Source of the DNA: Cryptomeria japonica
Lineage: Eukaryota > Streptophyta > Pinopsida > Cupressales > Cupressaceae
Length of the DNA: 47,500 nucleotides
Reading direction: 5' to 3'
Assembly (NCBI RefSeq): GCF_030272615.1
Contig: NW_026728907.1
Coordinates: forward strand, 190,001 to 237,500
The notes under the pieces were generated by a model. It saw nothing but the letters and a program-made list of their open reading frames with translations, made no database searches and was not told the origin of the DNA. This document shows positions 30,501 through 43,416 of this stretch, piece after piece (positions within the stretch are counted from its first letter, which is position 1; every line of letters starts with the position of its first letter). Position numbers and translations under genes: made by a program.

Positions 30501-33500
30501 GAAACCCCACCAAACGCTCCGACAAAAAAAGAGGCGGCGCTCCAATAACCCCGCTTCGGAGCGCAGCCGGGGCAAACCCAGCCAAGGTGCCCACCCCGAC
30601 GAAGGTGCACGCGAGGTGCGCACCCGGGGCAAACCGGGCTCCGACAACGTGCACGCAGCACCTTGGAGCACACTTCGAAGCACTCCCGGGTGCCCACCGG
30701 CGTTGCGCACCGTGGTGGGCAGCGAGGTGCGCACCTTTGATGCGCTGCCTTCACTAATTTCCAGAAAAAGGCAAAAAAAAATGAGATTTTAAAATTTCCG
30801 TTTTGAAAGATAGTGAAAAAAAAGGAACGCGGGTGCCATCTTGAGCCCGCCCTGGTGCGCAGCCCAGGCAAGGCATGCGCACCAAGGTGCCCACCCGAGG
30901 TGCACACCCGGGGCAAACCGGGCTCCGACTTCGTGCAGGCCGCACCTTGGAGCACACTTCGGAGCGCTCCTTGGTGCGCACCATGGTGCCCACCAGGGCG
31001 CGCAACCCAGCCAAGGTCTGCACACTAAGGTGCCCACCCCGGCGAAGGTGCACGCGAGGTGCGCACCCGGGGCAAACCGGGCTCCGACTTCGTGCACGCC
31101 ATGGTGCCCACCGCGGCGAAGGTGCACGCGAGGTGCGCACCCGGGGCAAACCGGGCTCCGACTTCGTGCACGCCGCACCTTGGAGCACACTTCGGAGCGC
31201 TCCTTGGTGCGCACCATGGTGCCCACCAGGGCGCGCAACCCAGCCAAGGTGTGCGCACCAAGGTGCACGCGAGGTGCGCACCCGGGGCAAACCGGGGTCC
31301 GACTTCGTGCACGCCGCACCTTGGAGCACACATCGGAGCGCTCCCAGGTTCGCACCAGCGTTGCGCACCTTTGATGCGCTGCCTTCACTAATTTCCAGAA
31401 AAGGCAAAAAAAAACGATATTTTAAAATTTCCGTTCTGAAAGATAGTGAAAAAAACGGAACGCGGGTGCCATCTTGAGCCCTTCCTGGTGCGCAGCCCAG
31501 GCAAGTTGTGCGCACCAAGGTGCCCACCCTGGCGGAGGTGCGCGCCCGGGGCAAACCGGGCTCCGACTTCGTGCACTGCATGGTGCCCACCAAGGCGCGC
31601 AACCCAGCCAAGGTGCCCACCGCAGCGAAGGTGCACGCGAGGTGCACACCCGGGGCAAACCGGGCTCCGACTTCGTGCACGCCGCACCTTGGAGCACACT
31701 TCAGAGCGCTCCTTGGTGCGCACCAGGGCGCGCAACCCAGCCGAGGTGCCCACCCCGGCGAAGGTGCACGCGAGGTGCGCACCCGGGGCAAACCGGGCTC
31801 CGACTTCGTGCACGCCATGGTGCCCACCGCGGCGAAGGTGCGCACCCGGGGCAAACCGGGCTCCGACTTCGTGCACGCCGCACCTTGGAGCACACTTCGG
31901 AGCGCTCCTTGGTGCGCACCATGGTGCCCACCAGGCCGCGCAACCCAGCCAAGGTGTGCGCACCAAGGTGCACGCGAGGTGCGCACCCGGGGCAAACCGG
32001 GGTCCGACTTCGTGCACGCCGCACCTTGGAGCACACATCGGGGCGCTCCCGGGTTCGCACCGGCGTTGCGCACCGTGGTGGGCACCTCGGAGCACACCAA
32101 GGTGGGCAGCGAGGTGCGCACCTTTGATGCGATGCCTTCACTAATTTCCATAAAAGGCAAAAAAAAAACGAGATTTTAAAATTTCCGTTTTGAAAGATAG
32201 TGAGAAAAAGGGAATGCTGGTGCCATCTTGAGCCCGCCCTGGTGCGCAGCCCAGCCAAGGTTTGCGCACCAAGGTGCCCACCCTGGCGAAGGTGCGCGCC
32301 CGGGCAATTAACCCAACTTCCAACTTCGCGCGCGCCAGGGTGGGAGCGCACCCAACAACCGGGCCTGGGAAGAGCCAATGCGAGAAACCCCACCAAACTC
32401 TCTGACAAAAAAAGAGGGGGCGCTCCAGTAACCCCGCTTCGGAGCGCACCCTGGGCAAACCCAGCCAAGGTGCCCACCCCGGCCAAGGTGCAGGCGAGGT
32501 GCGCACCCGGGGCAAACCGGGCTCCGACAACGTGCACGCCGCACCTTGGAGCACACTTCGTAGCGCTCCCGGGTGCGCACCTCAGAGCACACCAAGGTGG
32601 GCAGCGAGGTGCGCACCTTTGATGCGCTGCCTTCACTAATTTCCAGAAAAGGCAAAAAAAAAAGGAGATTTTAAAATTTCCGTTTTGAAAGATAGTGAAA
32701 AAAACGGAACGCGCGTGCCATCTTGAGCCCGCCCTGGTGCGCAGCCCAGGTAAGGTGCCACCCTGGCAAAGGTGCGCACCCGGGCAATTAACCCTACTTC
32801 CGACTTCGTGCGCGCCAGGGTGGCAACCGGGCCTCGGAAGAGCCAATGCGAGAAACCCCACCAAACGCTCCGACAAAAAAAGAGGCGGCGCTCCAATAAC
32901 CCCGCTTCGGAGCGCAGCCGGGGCAAACCAAGCCAAGGTGCCCACCCCGACGAAGGTGCACGCGAGGTGCGCACCCGGGGCAAACCGGGCTCCGACAACG
33001 TGCACGCAGCACCTTGGAGCACACTTCGAAGCACTCCCGGGTGCCCACCGGCGTTGCGCACCGTGGTGGGCAGCGAGGTGCGCACCTTTGATGCGCTGCC
33101 TTCACTAATTTCCAGAAAAAGGCAAAAAAAAATGAGATTTTAAAATTTCCGTTTTGAAAGATAGTGAAAAAAAAGGAACGCGGGTGCCATCTTGAGCCCG
33201 CCCTGGTGCGCAGCCCAGGCAAGGCATGCGCACCAAGGTGCCCACCCGAGGTGCACACCCGGGGCAAACCGGGCTCCGACTTCGTGCAGGCCGCACCTTG
33301 GAGCACACTTCGGAGCGCTCCTTGGTGCGCACCATGGTGCCCACCAGGGCGCACCCGAGGCAAACCGGGCTCCGACTTCGTGCACGCCGCACCTTGGAGC
33401 ACACATCGGAGCGCTCCCAGGTTCGCACCAGCGTTGCGCACCTTTGATGCGCTGCCTTCACTAATTTCCAGAAAAGGCAAAAAAAAACGATATTTTAAAA

Positions 33501-35368
33501 TTTCCGTTCTGAAAGATAGTGAAAAAAACGGAACGCGGGTGCCATCTTGAGCCCTTCCTGATGCGCAGCCCAGGCAAGTTGTGCGCACCAAGGTGCCCAC
33601 CCTGGCGGAGGTGCGCGCCCGGGGCAAACCGGGCTCCGACTTCGTGCACTGCATGGTGCCCACCAAGGCGCGCAACCCAGCCAAGGTGCCCACCGCAGCG
33701 AAGGTGCACGCGAGGTGCGCACCCGAGGTGCACACCCGGGGCAAACCGGGCTCCGACTTCGTGCACGCCGCACCTTGGAGCACACTTCAGAGCGCTCCTT
33801 GGTACGCACCAGGGCGCGCAACCCAGCCAAGGTGCTCACCCCGGCGAAGGTGCACGCGAGGTGCGCACCCGGGGCAAACCGGGCTCGGACTTCGTGCACG
33901 CCGCACCTTGGAGCACACATCGGAGCGCTCCCGGGTTCGCACCAGCATTGCGCACCTTTGATGCGCTGCCTTCACTAATTTCCAGAAAAGGCAAAAAAAA
34001 GAAAAAAATGAGATTTTAAAATTTCCGTTTTGAAAGATAGTGAAAAAAACGGAACGCGGGTGCCATCTTGAGCCCGCCCTGGTGTGCAGCCCAGGCAAGT
34101 TGTGCGCACCAAGGCACCCACCCTGGCCAAGGTGGGTCACGGGGTGGGTCCTAGGGTGGGTAACGGGGTGGGTACTAAGGTGCGTGCCAAGGTGGGTCAT
34201 AGGGTGGGTGCCAAGGTGGGCACCAGGGTGGGTGTGCACCAACCCTAGCCAGGGTAGGTCACGGGGTGGTTGTCGGGGTGGGCGTCAAGGAGCCAAGGTG
34301 GGTGGCAAGTAGCCAAGTTGCGTGCCAAGGTGGGTGTCGGGGTGGGTGCCAAGGATCCAAGGTGGGTGCCAAGGAACCAAGGTGGGTGTCTGGGTGGGTG
34401 CCGAGGTGGGAGCCAGGGTGGGTCCCAAGGTGAGTGCAAAGGTGGGTGCCAGGGTCAAGGTGAGTGCCAATGTGGGTTCCAAGGTGCCAGGGTCAGGGTG
34501 AGTGCCAATGTGGGTTCAAAGGTGCTAAGTTGGGTGCGAGGTTGGGTGCGAGGGTGGGTGGGTGCCAAGGTGTGCTAGGTGGAAGCCCGGGTGGGTCGGC
34601 ATCCCATGGGTGTCGAGTTGGGTGCCTGATGGGTGCTTCTTGTCAAGTTTTAGTCGTCGGGACTCATTTCGAGCCTTAGAGGTCGTTTCTTGTCCGGTTG
34701 CCCTGTCTTCGACCTGGGAACCCAATTTTGGTCCTCGGGTCCCATTTTTTTTTGTCTCGCATCCCACTTTTGGCCTGTGGCCTTTTCGGGGTCGATTCTC
34801 GTTTTGGGCATCAGAGCATGTTTCTTCTCCTAAAACCCAATATTTGTTTATTAAGTCTCGGAACACATTTTTGTTCTCGTGGACCCATCATGGGTCTTGG
34901 AACGCATTTGTGGTCCTTGGGTCCCATTTTGCATCCCGAAACTTGTGTTTTGGTGCTTGATCCCTATTTTGGGTGCCCACCTTGCACCAAGTGCGCACCC
35001 GGGGCAAACCGAGCGCCTTGGTGCACCGGGGCAAGATCGAGCGTGCACCCGAGGCGCCCCGAACATGCACCAAGGTGCACTCGGCCCACATGTGAGCGCA
35101 GGTCGTTGCGCCCGAGGTGGTGTGTGGGCACCGCGTTGCAGACGGGACACTGCACGCACACGACGCCCCCTCCAGGTGCACGCACGTAGGCCGGGCCGGG
35201 TGCACACCCGACGCCCTAGCAAGGTGCGCGCACCCGGGCAGGGCTCACACTTGGCGAACGGGGCGCACTTCGCGAGGGAGGGTGTGCACCTCGACGGGGG
35301 TGGGTGGCCGGGGTGGATTCGCACGTGGGTCGCGGTTTGCTAAGTACACACTGCGACAAGCTCATAAC

Positions 35369-35486
35369 GGGTGCGATCATACCAGCGTTAGTGCACCGGA
35401 TCCCATCAGAACTCCGCAGTTAAGCGCGCTTGGGCCGGAGTAGTACTGGGATGGGTGACCTCCCGGGAAGTCCCGGTGTTGCACCC
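35369..35486 (+). rRNA. 5S: 5S ribosomal RNA gene, copy 4
   Basis: Identical to copy 1, 7928 bp after copy 3. Unit 4 has the most private substitutions of the complete units, but none falls inside the 5S gene. Confidence 0.97.
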
Positions 35487-35492
35487 TTTTTT
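35487..35492 (+). terminator. Pol III terminator of 5S copy 4
   Basis: T6 run directly after GCACCC. Confidence 0.92.
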
Positions 35493-38400
35493 AGTTTTTC
35501 GCCGGGCGTCGCAATGCTATTTGAATAAACCTTTTGCCCGTTTGCGTTCTCGTCGGGGCCGGGCCGGGCCGGGGTGCGCTGCCCGCACTACCGCGCGCGC
35601 GGGGGCGACACCGAGCGCGCACCCGAGGCGCCCCGAGCAAACAGGCCACGGTGCAACCCGGGCGTTGTGCGCGCACCCCGGTGCGCCCGAGGTGCTGCGC
35701 GCGCACCCAGGTGAAATCGGTGTGCACCTCGGCCAGTGCGCGCTCGGTCGAGTCGCGCACGTTGGCCAAGGTGCACGGTGATGTTTCTTACTCTAAGGTT
35801 CCGCACCAGACGCCCGGGACAGGTGAGCGAAGCTGGGCGGGGCCGGGTGCGCGGCCGGGGCAGGTGCACGCAGCTGGAGAGAGCTTTGGAGCACACTTCG
35901 GAGCGCACCAATGATGCGCTCCATTCAAAAGTTTCCTGAAAAGGCAAAAAAAGTTGAGATTATAGAATTTCCCACTTGAGAGATTGTAAAAAAAAAAAAT
36001 TTAAAATGAAGGAAACGCGGGTGCCAAGGTGTGCGCAGCCCAGCCAAGGTGTGCGCACCAAGGCGCCCACCCTGGCGAAGGTGCACGCAAGGTGCGCACC
36101 CGAGGCAAACCGGACAATTAACCCAACTTTCGACTTCGCGCGCACCTTGGAGCGCACTTCGGAGCGCTCCTTGGTGCGCACCAATCTTGGGCACCTCGGA
36201 GTGCACCATGGCGCCCACCAAGGTGCGCACCCGGGGCAAACCGAGCTCCGACTTCGTGCGCACCTTGGAGCGCACGAAAGGTGCGCACCATGGCGCCCAC
36301 CAAGGTGCGCAGCCCAGCCAAGGCGTGCGCATCAAGGTGCGCACCCTGGCGAAGGTGCGCACCCGGGGCAAACCGAGCTCCGACTTCGTGCGCACCTTGG
36401 AGCGCACAAAAGGTGCGCAACCCAGCCAAGGTGTGCGCACCCCGGTCAAACCGAGCTCCGAATCGTGCGCACCAGAGGTGCACGCCATCGTGCGCACCTT
36501 GGAGCACACTTCGGAGCCCTCCTTGGTGCGCGCCGATGTTGCGCACCTCGGAGCGCACCCGGGGAAAACAATGCAATTAACCCGACTTTCGACTTCGTGG
36601 GCACCTCGGAGCGCTCTCGGGTTCGCACCTCGGAGCACACCGAGGTGCGCACCTTTGATGCGCTGCCTTCACCAATTTCCAGAAAAGGCAAGAAAACATT
36701 GAGAAGGTGTGCGCACCGAGGTGCCCACCCTGGCGAAGGTGCACGCGAGGTGCGCACCCGGGGCAAACCGGGCTCCGACTTCGTGCACGCCGCACCTTGG
36801 AGCACACTTCGGAGCGCTCCTTGGTGCGCACCAGGGCGCGCAACCCAGCCGAGGTGCCCACCCCGGCGAAGGTGCACGCGAGGTGCGCACCCGGGGCAAA
36901 CCGGGCTCCGACTTCGTGCACGCCATGGTGCCCACCGCGGCGAAGGTGCACGCGAGGTGCGCACCCGGGGCAAACCGGGCTCCGACTTCGTGCACGCCGC
37001 ACCTTGGAGCACACTTCGGAGCGCTCCTTGGTGCGCACCATGGTGCCCACCAGGGCGCGCAACCCCGCCGAAGGTGCACGCGAGGTGCGCACCCGGGGCA
37101 AACCGGGCTCCGACTTCGTGCACGCCGCACCTTGGAGCACACTTCGGAGCGCTCCTTGGTGCGCACCATGGTGCCCACCAGGGCGCGCAACCCCGCCGAA
37201 GGTGCACGCGAGGTGCGCACCCGGGGCAAACCGGGCTCCGACTTCGTGCACGCCATGGTGCGCACCGCGGCGAAGGTGCGCACCCGGGGCAAACCGGGCT
37301 CCGACTTCGTGCACGCCGCACCTTGGAGCACACTTCGGAGCGCTCCTTGGTGCGCACCAGGGCGCGCAACCCAGCCGAGGTGCCCACCCCGGCGAAGGTG
37401 CACGCGAGGTGCGTACCCGGGGCAAACCGGGCTCCGACTTCGTGCACGCCGCACCTTGGAGCACACTTCGGAGCGCTCCTTGGTGCGCACCATGGTGCCC
37501 ACCAGGCCGCGCAACCCAGCCAAGGTGTGCGCACCAAGGTGCACGCGAGGTGCGCACCCGGGGCAAACCGGGGTCCGACTTCGTGCACGCCGCACCTTGG
37601 AGCACACATCGGGGCGCTCCCGGGTTCGCACCGGCGTTGCGCACCGTGGTGGGCACCTCGGAGCACACCAAGGTGGGCAGCGAGGTGCGCACCTTTGATG
37701 CGATGCCTTCACTAATTTCCATAAAAGGCAAAAAAAAAACGAGATTTTAAAATTTCCGTTTTGAAAGATAGTGAGAAAAAGGGAATGCTGGTGCCATCTT
37801 GAGCCCGCCCTGGTGCGCAGCCCAGCCAAGGTGTGCGCACCAAGGTGCCCACCCTGGCGAAGGTGCGCGCCCGGGCAATTAACCCAACTTCCAACTTCGT
37901 GCGCGCCAGGGTGGGAGCGCACCCAACAACCGGGCCTGGGAAGAGCCAATGCGAGAAACCCCACCAAACGCTCTGACAAAAAAAGAGGGGGCGCTCCAGT
38001 AACCCCGCTTCGGAGCGCACCCTGGGCAAACCCAGCCAAGGTGCCCACCCCGGCCAAGGTGCAGGCGAGGTGCGCACCCGGGGCAAACCGGGCTCCGACA
38101 ACGTGCACGCCGCACCTTGGAGCACACTTCGTAGCGCTCCCGGGTGCGCACCTCAGAGCACACCAAGGTGGGCAGCGAGGTGCGCACCTTTGATGCGCTG
38201 CCTTCACTAATTTCCAGAAAAGGCAAAAAAAAAAGGAGATTTTAAAATTTCCGTTTTGAAAGATAGTGAAAAAAACGGAACGCGCGTGCCATCTTGAGCC
38301 CGCCCTGGTGCGCAGCCCAGGTAAGGTGCCCACCCTGGCAAAGGTGCGCACCCGGGCAATTAACCCTACTTCCGACTTCGTGCGCGCCAGGGTGGCAACC

Positions 38401-41400
38401 GGACCTCGGAAGAGCCAATGCGAGAAACCCCACCAAACGCTCCGACAAAAAAAGAGGCGGCGCTCCAATAACCCCGCTTCGGAGCGCAGCCGGGGCAAAC
38501 CCAGCCAAGGTGCCCACCCCGACGAAGGTGCACGCGAGGTGCGCACCCGGGGCAAACCGGGCTCTGACAACGTGCACGCAGCACCTTGGAGCACACTTCG
38601 AAGCACTCCCGGGTGCCCACCGGCGTTGCGCACCGTGGTGGGCAGCGAGGTGCGCACCTTTGATGCGCTGCCTTCACTAATTTCCAGAAAAAGGCAAAAA
38701 AAAATGAGATTTTAAAATTTCCGTTTTGAAAGATAGTGAAAAAAAAGGAACGCGGGTGCCATCTTGAGCCCGCCCTGGTGCGCAGCCCAGGCAAGGCATG
38801 CGCACCAAGGTGCCCACCCGAGGTGCACACCCGGGGCAAACCGGGCTCCGACTTCGTGCAGGCCGCACCTTGGAGCACACTTCGGAGCGCTCCTTGGTGC
38901 GCACCATGGTGCCCACCAGGGCGCGCAACCCAGCCAAGGTCTGCACACTAAGGTGCCCACCCCGGCGAAGGTGCACGCGAGGTGCGCACCCGGGGCAAAC
39001 CGGGCTCCGACTTCGTGCACGCCATGGTGCCCACCGCGGCGAAGGTGCACGCGAGGTGCGCACCCGGGGCAAACCGGGCTCCGACTTCGTGCACGCCGCA
39101 CCTTGGAGCACACTTCGGAGCGCTCCTTGGTGCGCACCATGGTGCCCACCAGGGCGCGCAACCCAGCCAAGGTGTGCGCACCAAGGTGCACGCGAGGTGC
39201 GCACCCGGGGCAAACCGGGGTCCGACTTCGTGCACGCCGCACCTTGGAGCACACATCGGAGCGCTCCCAGGTTCGCACCAGCGTTGCGCACCTTTGATGC
39301 GCTGCCTTCACTAATTTCCAGAAAAGGCAAAAAAAAACGATATTTTAAAATTTCCGTTCTGAAAGATAGTGAAAAAAACGGAACGCGGGTGCCATCTTGA
39401 GCCCTTCCTGGTGCGCAGCCCAGGCAAGTTGTGCGCACCAAGGTGCCCACCCTGGCGGAGGTGCGCGCCCGGGGCAAACCGGGCTCCGACTTCGTGCACT
39501 GCATGGTGCCCACCAAGGCGCGCAACCCAGCCAAGGTGCCCACCGCAGCGAAGGTGCACGCGAGGTGCACACCCGGGGCAAACCGGGCTCCGACTTCGTG
39601 CACGCCGCACCTTGGAGCACACTTCAGAGCGCTCCTTGGTGCGCACCAGGGCGCGCAACCCAGCCGAGGTGCCCACCCCGGCGAAGGTGCACGCGAGGTG
39701 CGCACCCGGGGCAAACCGGGCTCCGACTTCGTGCACGCCATGGTGCCCACCGCGGCGAAGGTGCGCACCCGGGGCAAACCGGGCTCCGACTTCGTGCACG
39801 CCGCACCTTGGAGCACACTTCGGAGCGCTCCTTGGTGCGCACCATGGTGCCCACCAGGCCGCGCAACCCAGCCAAGGTGTGCGCACCAAGGTGCACGCGA
39901 GGTGCGCACCCGGGGCAAACCGGGGTCCGACTTCGTGCACGCCGCACCTTGGAGCACACATCGGGGCGCTCCCGGGTTCGCACCGGCGTTGCGCACCGTG
40001 GTGGGCACCTCGGAGCACACCAAGGTGGGCAGCGAGGTGCGCACCTTTGATGCGATGCCTTCACTAATTTCCATAAAAGGCAAAAAAAAAACGAGATTTT
40101 AAAATTTCCGTTTTGAAAGATAGTGAGAAAAAGGGAATGCTGGTGCCATCTTGAGCCCGCCCTGGTGCGCAGCCCAGCCAAGGTTTGCGCACCAAGGTGC
40201 CCACCCTGGCGAAGGTGCGCGCCCGGGCAATTAACCCAACTTCCAACTTCGCGCGCGCCAGGGTGGGAGCGCACCCAACAACCGGGCCTGGGAAGAGCCA
40301 ATGCGAGAAACCCCACCAAACTCTCTGACAAAAAAAGAGGGGGCGCTCCAGTAACCCCGCTTCGGAGCGCACCCTGGGCAAACCCAGCCAAGGTGCCCAC
40401 CCCGGCCAAGGTGCAGGCGAGGTGCGCACCCGGGGCAAACCGGGCTCCGACAACGTGCACGCCGCACCTTGGAGCACACTTCGTAGCGCTCCCGGGTGCG
40501 CACCTCAGAGCACACCAAGGTGGGCAGCGAGGTGCGCACCTTTGATGCGCTGCCTTCACTAATTTCCAGAAAAGGCAAAAAAAAAAGGAGATTTTAAAAT
40601 TTCCGTTTTGAAAGATAGTGAAAAAAACGGAACGCGCGTGCCATCTTGAGCCCGCCCTGGTGCGCAGCCCAGGTAAGGTGCCCACCCTGGCAAAGGTGCG
40701 CACCCGGGCAATTAACCCTACTTCCGACTTCGTGCGCGCCAGGGTGGCAACCGGGCCTCGGAAGAGCCAATGCGAGAAACCCCACCAAACGCTCCGACAA
40801 AAAAAGAGGCGGCGCTCCAATAACCCCGCTTCGGAGCGCAGCCGGGGCAAACCAAGCCAAGGTGCCCACCCCGACGAAGGTGCACGCGAGGTGCGCACCC
40901 GGGGCAAACCGGGCTCCGACAACGTGCACGCAGCACCTTGGAGCACACTTCGAAGCACTCCCGGGTGCCCACCGGCGTTGCGCACCGTGGTGGGCAGCGA
41001 GGTGCGCACCTTTGATGCGCTGCCTTCACTAATTTCCAGAAAAAGGCAAAAAAAAATGAGATTTTAAAATTTCCGTTTTGAAAGATAGTGAAAAAAAAGG
41101 AACGCGGGTGCCATCTTGAGCCCGCCCTGGTGCGCAGCCCAGGCAAGGCATGCGCACCAAGGTGCCCACCCGAGGTGCACACCCGGGGCAAACCGGGCTC
41201 CGACTTCGTGCAGGCCGCACCTTGGAGCACACTTCGGAGCGCTCCTTGGTGCGCACCATGGTGCCCACCAGGGCGCACCCGAGGCAAACCGGGCTCCGAC
41301 TTCGTGCACGCCGCACCTTGGAGCACACATCGGAGCGCTCCCAGGTTCGCACCAGCGTTGCGCACCTTTGATGCGCTGCCTTCACTAATTTCCAGAAAAG

Positions 41401-43292
41401 GCAAAAAAAAACGATATTTTAAAATTTCCGTTCTGAAAGATAGTGAAAAAAACGGAACGCGGGTGCCATCTTGAGCCCTTCCTGATGCGCAGCCCAGGCA
41501 AGTTGTGCGCACCAAGGTGCCCACCCTGGCGGAGGTGCGCGCCCGGGGCAAACCGGGCTCCGACTTCGTGCACTGCATGGTGCCCACCAAGGCGCGCAAC
41601 CCAGCCAAGGTGCCCACCGCAGCGAAGGTGCACGCGAGGTGCGCACCCGAGGTGCACACCCGGGGCAAACCGGGCTCCGACTTCGTGCACGCCGCACCTT
41701 GGAGCACACTTCAGAGCGCTCCTTGGTACGCACCAGGGCGCGCAACCCAGCCAAGGTGCTCACCCCGGCGAAGGTGCACGCGAGGTGCGCACCCGGGGCA
41801 AACCGGGCTCGGACTTCGTGCACGCCGCACCTTGGAGCACACATCGGAGCGCTCCCGGGTTCGCACCAGCATTGCGCACCTTTGATGCGCTGCCTTCACT
41901 AATTTCCAGAAAAGGCAAAAAAAAGAAAAAAATGAGATTTTAAAATTTCCGTTTTGAAAGATAGTGAAAAAAACGGAACGCGGGTGCCATCTTGAGCCCG
42001 CCCTGGTGTGCAGCCCAGGCAAGTTGTGCGCACCAAGGCACCCACCCTGGCCAAGGTGGGTCACGGGGTGGGTCCTAGGGTGGGTAACGGGGTGGGTACT
42101 AAGGTGCGTGCCAAGGTGGGTCATAGGGTGGGTGCCAAGGTGGGCACCAGGGTGGGTGTGCACCAACCCTAGCCAGGGTAGGTCACGGGGTGGTTGTCGG
42201 GGTGGGCGTCAAGGAGCCAAGGTGGGTGGCAAGTAGCCAAGTTGCGTGCCAAGGTGGGTGTCGGGGTGGGTGCCAAGGATCCAAGGTGGGTGCCAAGGAA
42301 CCAAGGTGGGTGTCTGGGTGGGTGCCGAGGTGGGAGCCAGGGTGGGTCCCAAGGTGAGTGCAAAGGTGGGTGCCAGGGTCAAGGTGAGTGCCAATGTGGG
42401 TTCCAAGGTGCCAGGGTCAGGGTGAGTGCCAATGTGGGTTCAAAGGTGCTAAGTTGGGTGCGAGGTTGGGTGCGAGGGTGGGTGGGTGCCAAGGTGTGCT
42501 AGGTGGAAGCCCGGGTGGGTCGGCATCCCATGGGTGTCGAGTTGGGTGCCTGATGGGTGCTTCTTGTCAAGTTTTAGTCGTCGGGACTCATTTCGAGCCT
42601 TAGAGGTCGTTTCTTGTCCGGTTGCCCTGTCTTCGACCTGGGAACCCAATTTTGGTCCTCGGGTCCCATTTTTTTTTGTCTCGCATCCCACTTTTGGCCT
42701 GTGGCCTTTTCGGGGTCGATTCTCGTTTTGGGCATCAGAGCATGTTTCTTCTCCTAAAACCCAATATTTGTTTATTAAGTCTCGGAACACATTTTTGTTC
42801 TCGTGGACCCATCATGGGTCTTGGAACGCATTTGTGGTCCTTGGGTCCCATTTTGCATCCCGAAACTTGTGTTTTGGTGCTTGATCCCTATTTTGGGTGC
42901 CCACCTTGCACCAAGTGCGCACCCGGGGCAAACCGAGCGCCTTGGTGCACCGGGGCAAGATCGAGCGTGCACCCGAGGCGCCCCGAACATGCACCAAGGT
43001 GCACTCGGCCCACATGTGAGCGCAGGTCGTTGCGCCCGAGGTGGTGTGTGGGCACCGCGTTGCAGACGGGACACTGCACGCACACGACGCCCCCTCCAGG
43101 TGCACGCACGTAGGCCGGGCCGGGTGCACACCCGACGCCCTAGCAAGGTGCGCGCACCCGGGCAGGGCTCACACTTGGCGAACGGGGCGCACTTCGCGAG
43201 GGAGGGTGTGCACCTCGACGGGGGTGGGTGGCCGGGGTGGATTCGCACGTGGGTCGCGGTTTGCTAAGTACACACTGCGACAAGCTCATAAC

Positions 43293-43410
43293 GGGTGCGA
43301 TCATACCAGCGTTAGTGCACCGGATCCCATCAGAACTCCGCAGTTAAGCGCGCTTGGGCCGGAGTAGTACTGGGATGGGTGACCTCCCGGGAAGTCCCGG
43401 TGTTGCACCC
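43293..43410 (+). rRNA. 5S: 5S ribosomal RNA gene, copy 5
   Basis: Identical to copy 1, 7924 bp after copy 4. The unit is cut by the window end, but the gene, its flanks and its terminator are complete. Confidence 0.97.
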
Positions 43411-43416
43411 TTTTTT
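43411..43416 (+). terminator. Pol III terminator of 5S copy 5
   Basis: T6 run directly after GCACCC. Confidence 0.92.

Larger units (their letters stand above)
26186..34113. repeat. 7.9-kb 5S-bearing tandem unit 3 (7928 bp)
   Basis: 5 bp longer than units 1 and 2 because of an extra GGGCG-type insertion near 27628 (GGGGCGGGGCCGGG in place of GGGGCCGGG), 70 bp downstream of the 5S gene. Carries the CACACTAAGG form near 31023. Internal duplication at 29484-31835 and 31836-34113. Confidence 0.97.
34114..42037. repeat. 7.9-kb 5S-bearing tandem unit 4 (7924 bp)
   Basis: Lacks the 5-bp insertion of unit 3. Private changes include GAGCAAACAGG near 35638, CTTCGTGCGCGCC near 37899, CCGGACCTCGG near 38403, CTCTGAC near 38564, and one extra C at GGTGCCCACCC near 40680, where the other complete units have GGTGCCACCC in the second duplicated block. 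Internal duplication at 37407-39758 and 39759-42037. Confidence 0.97.
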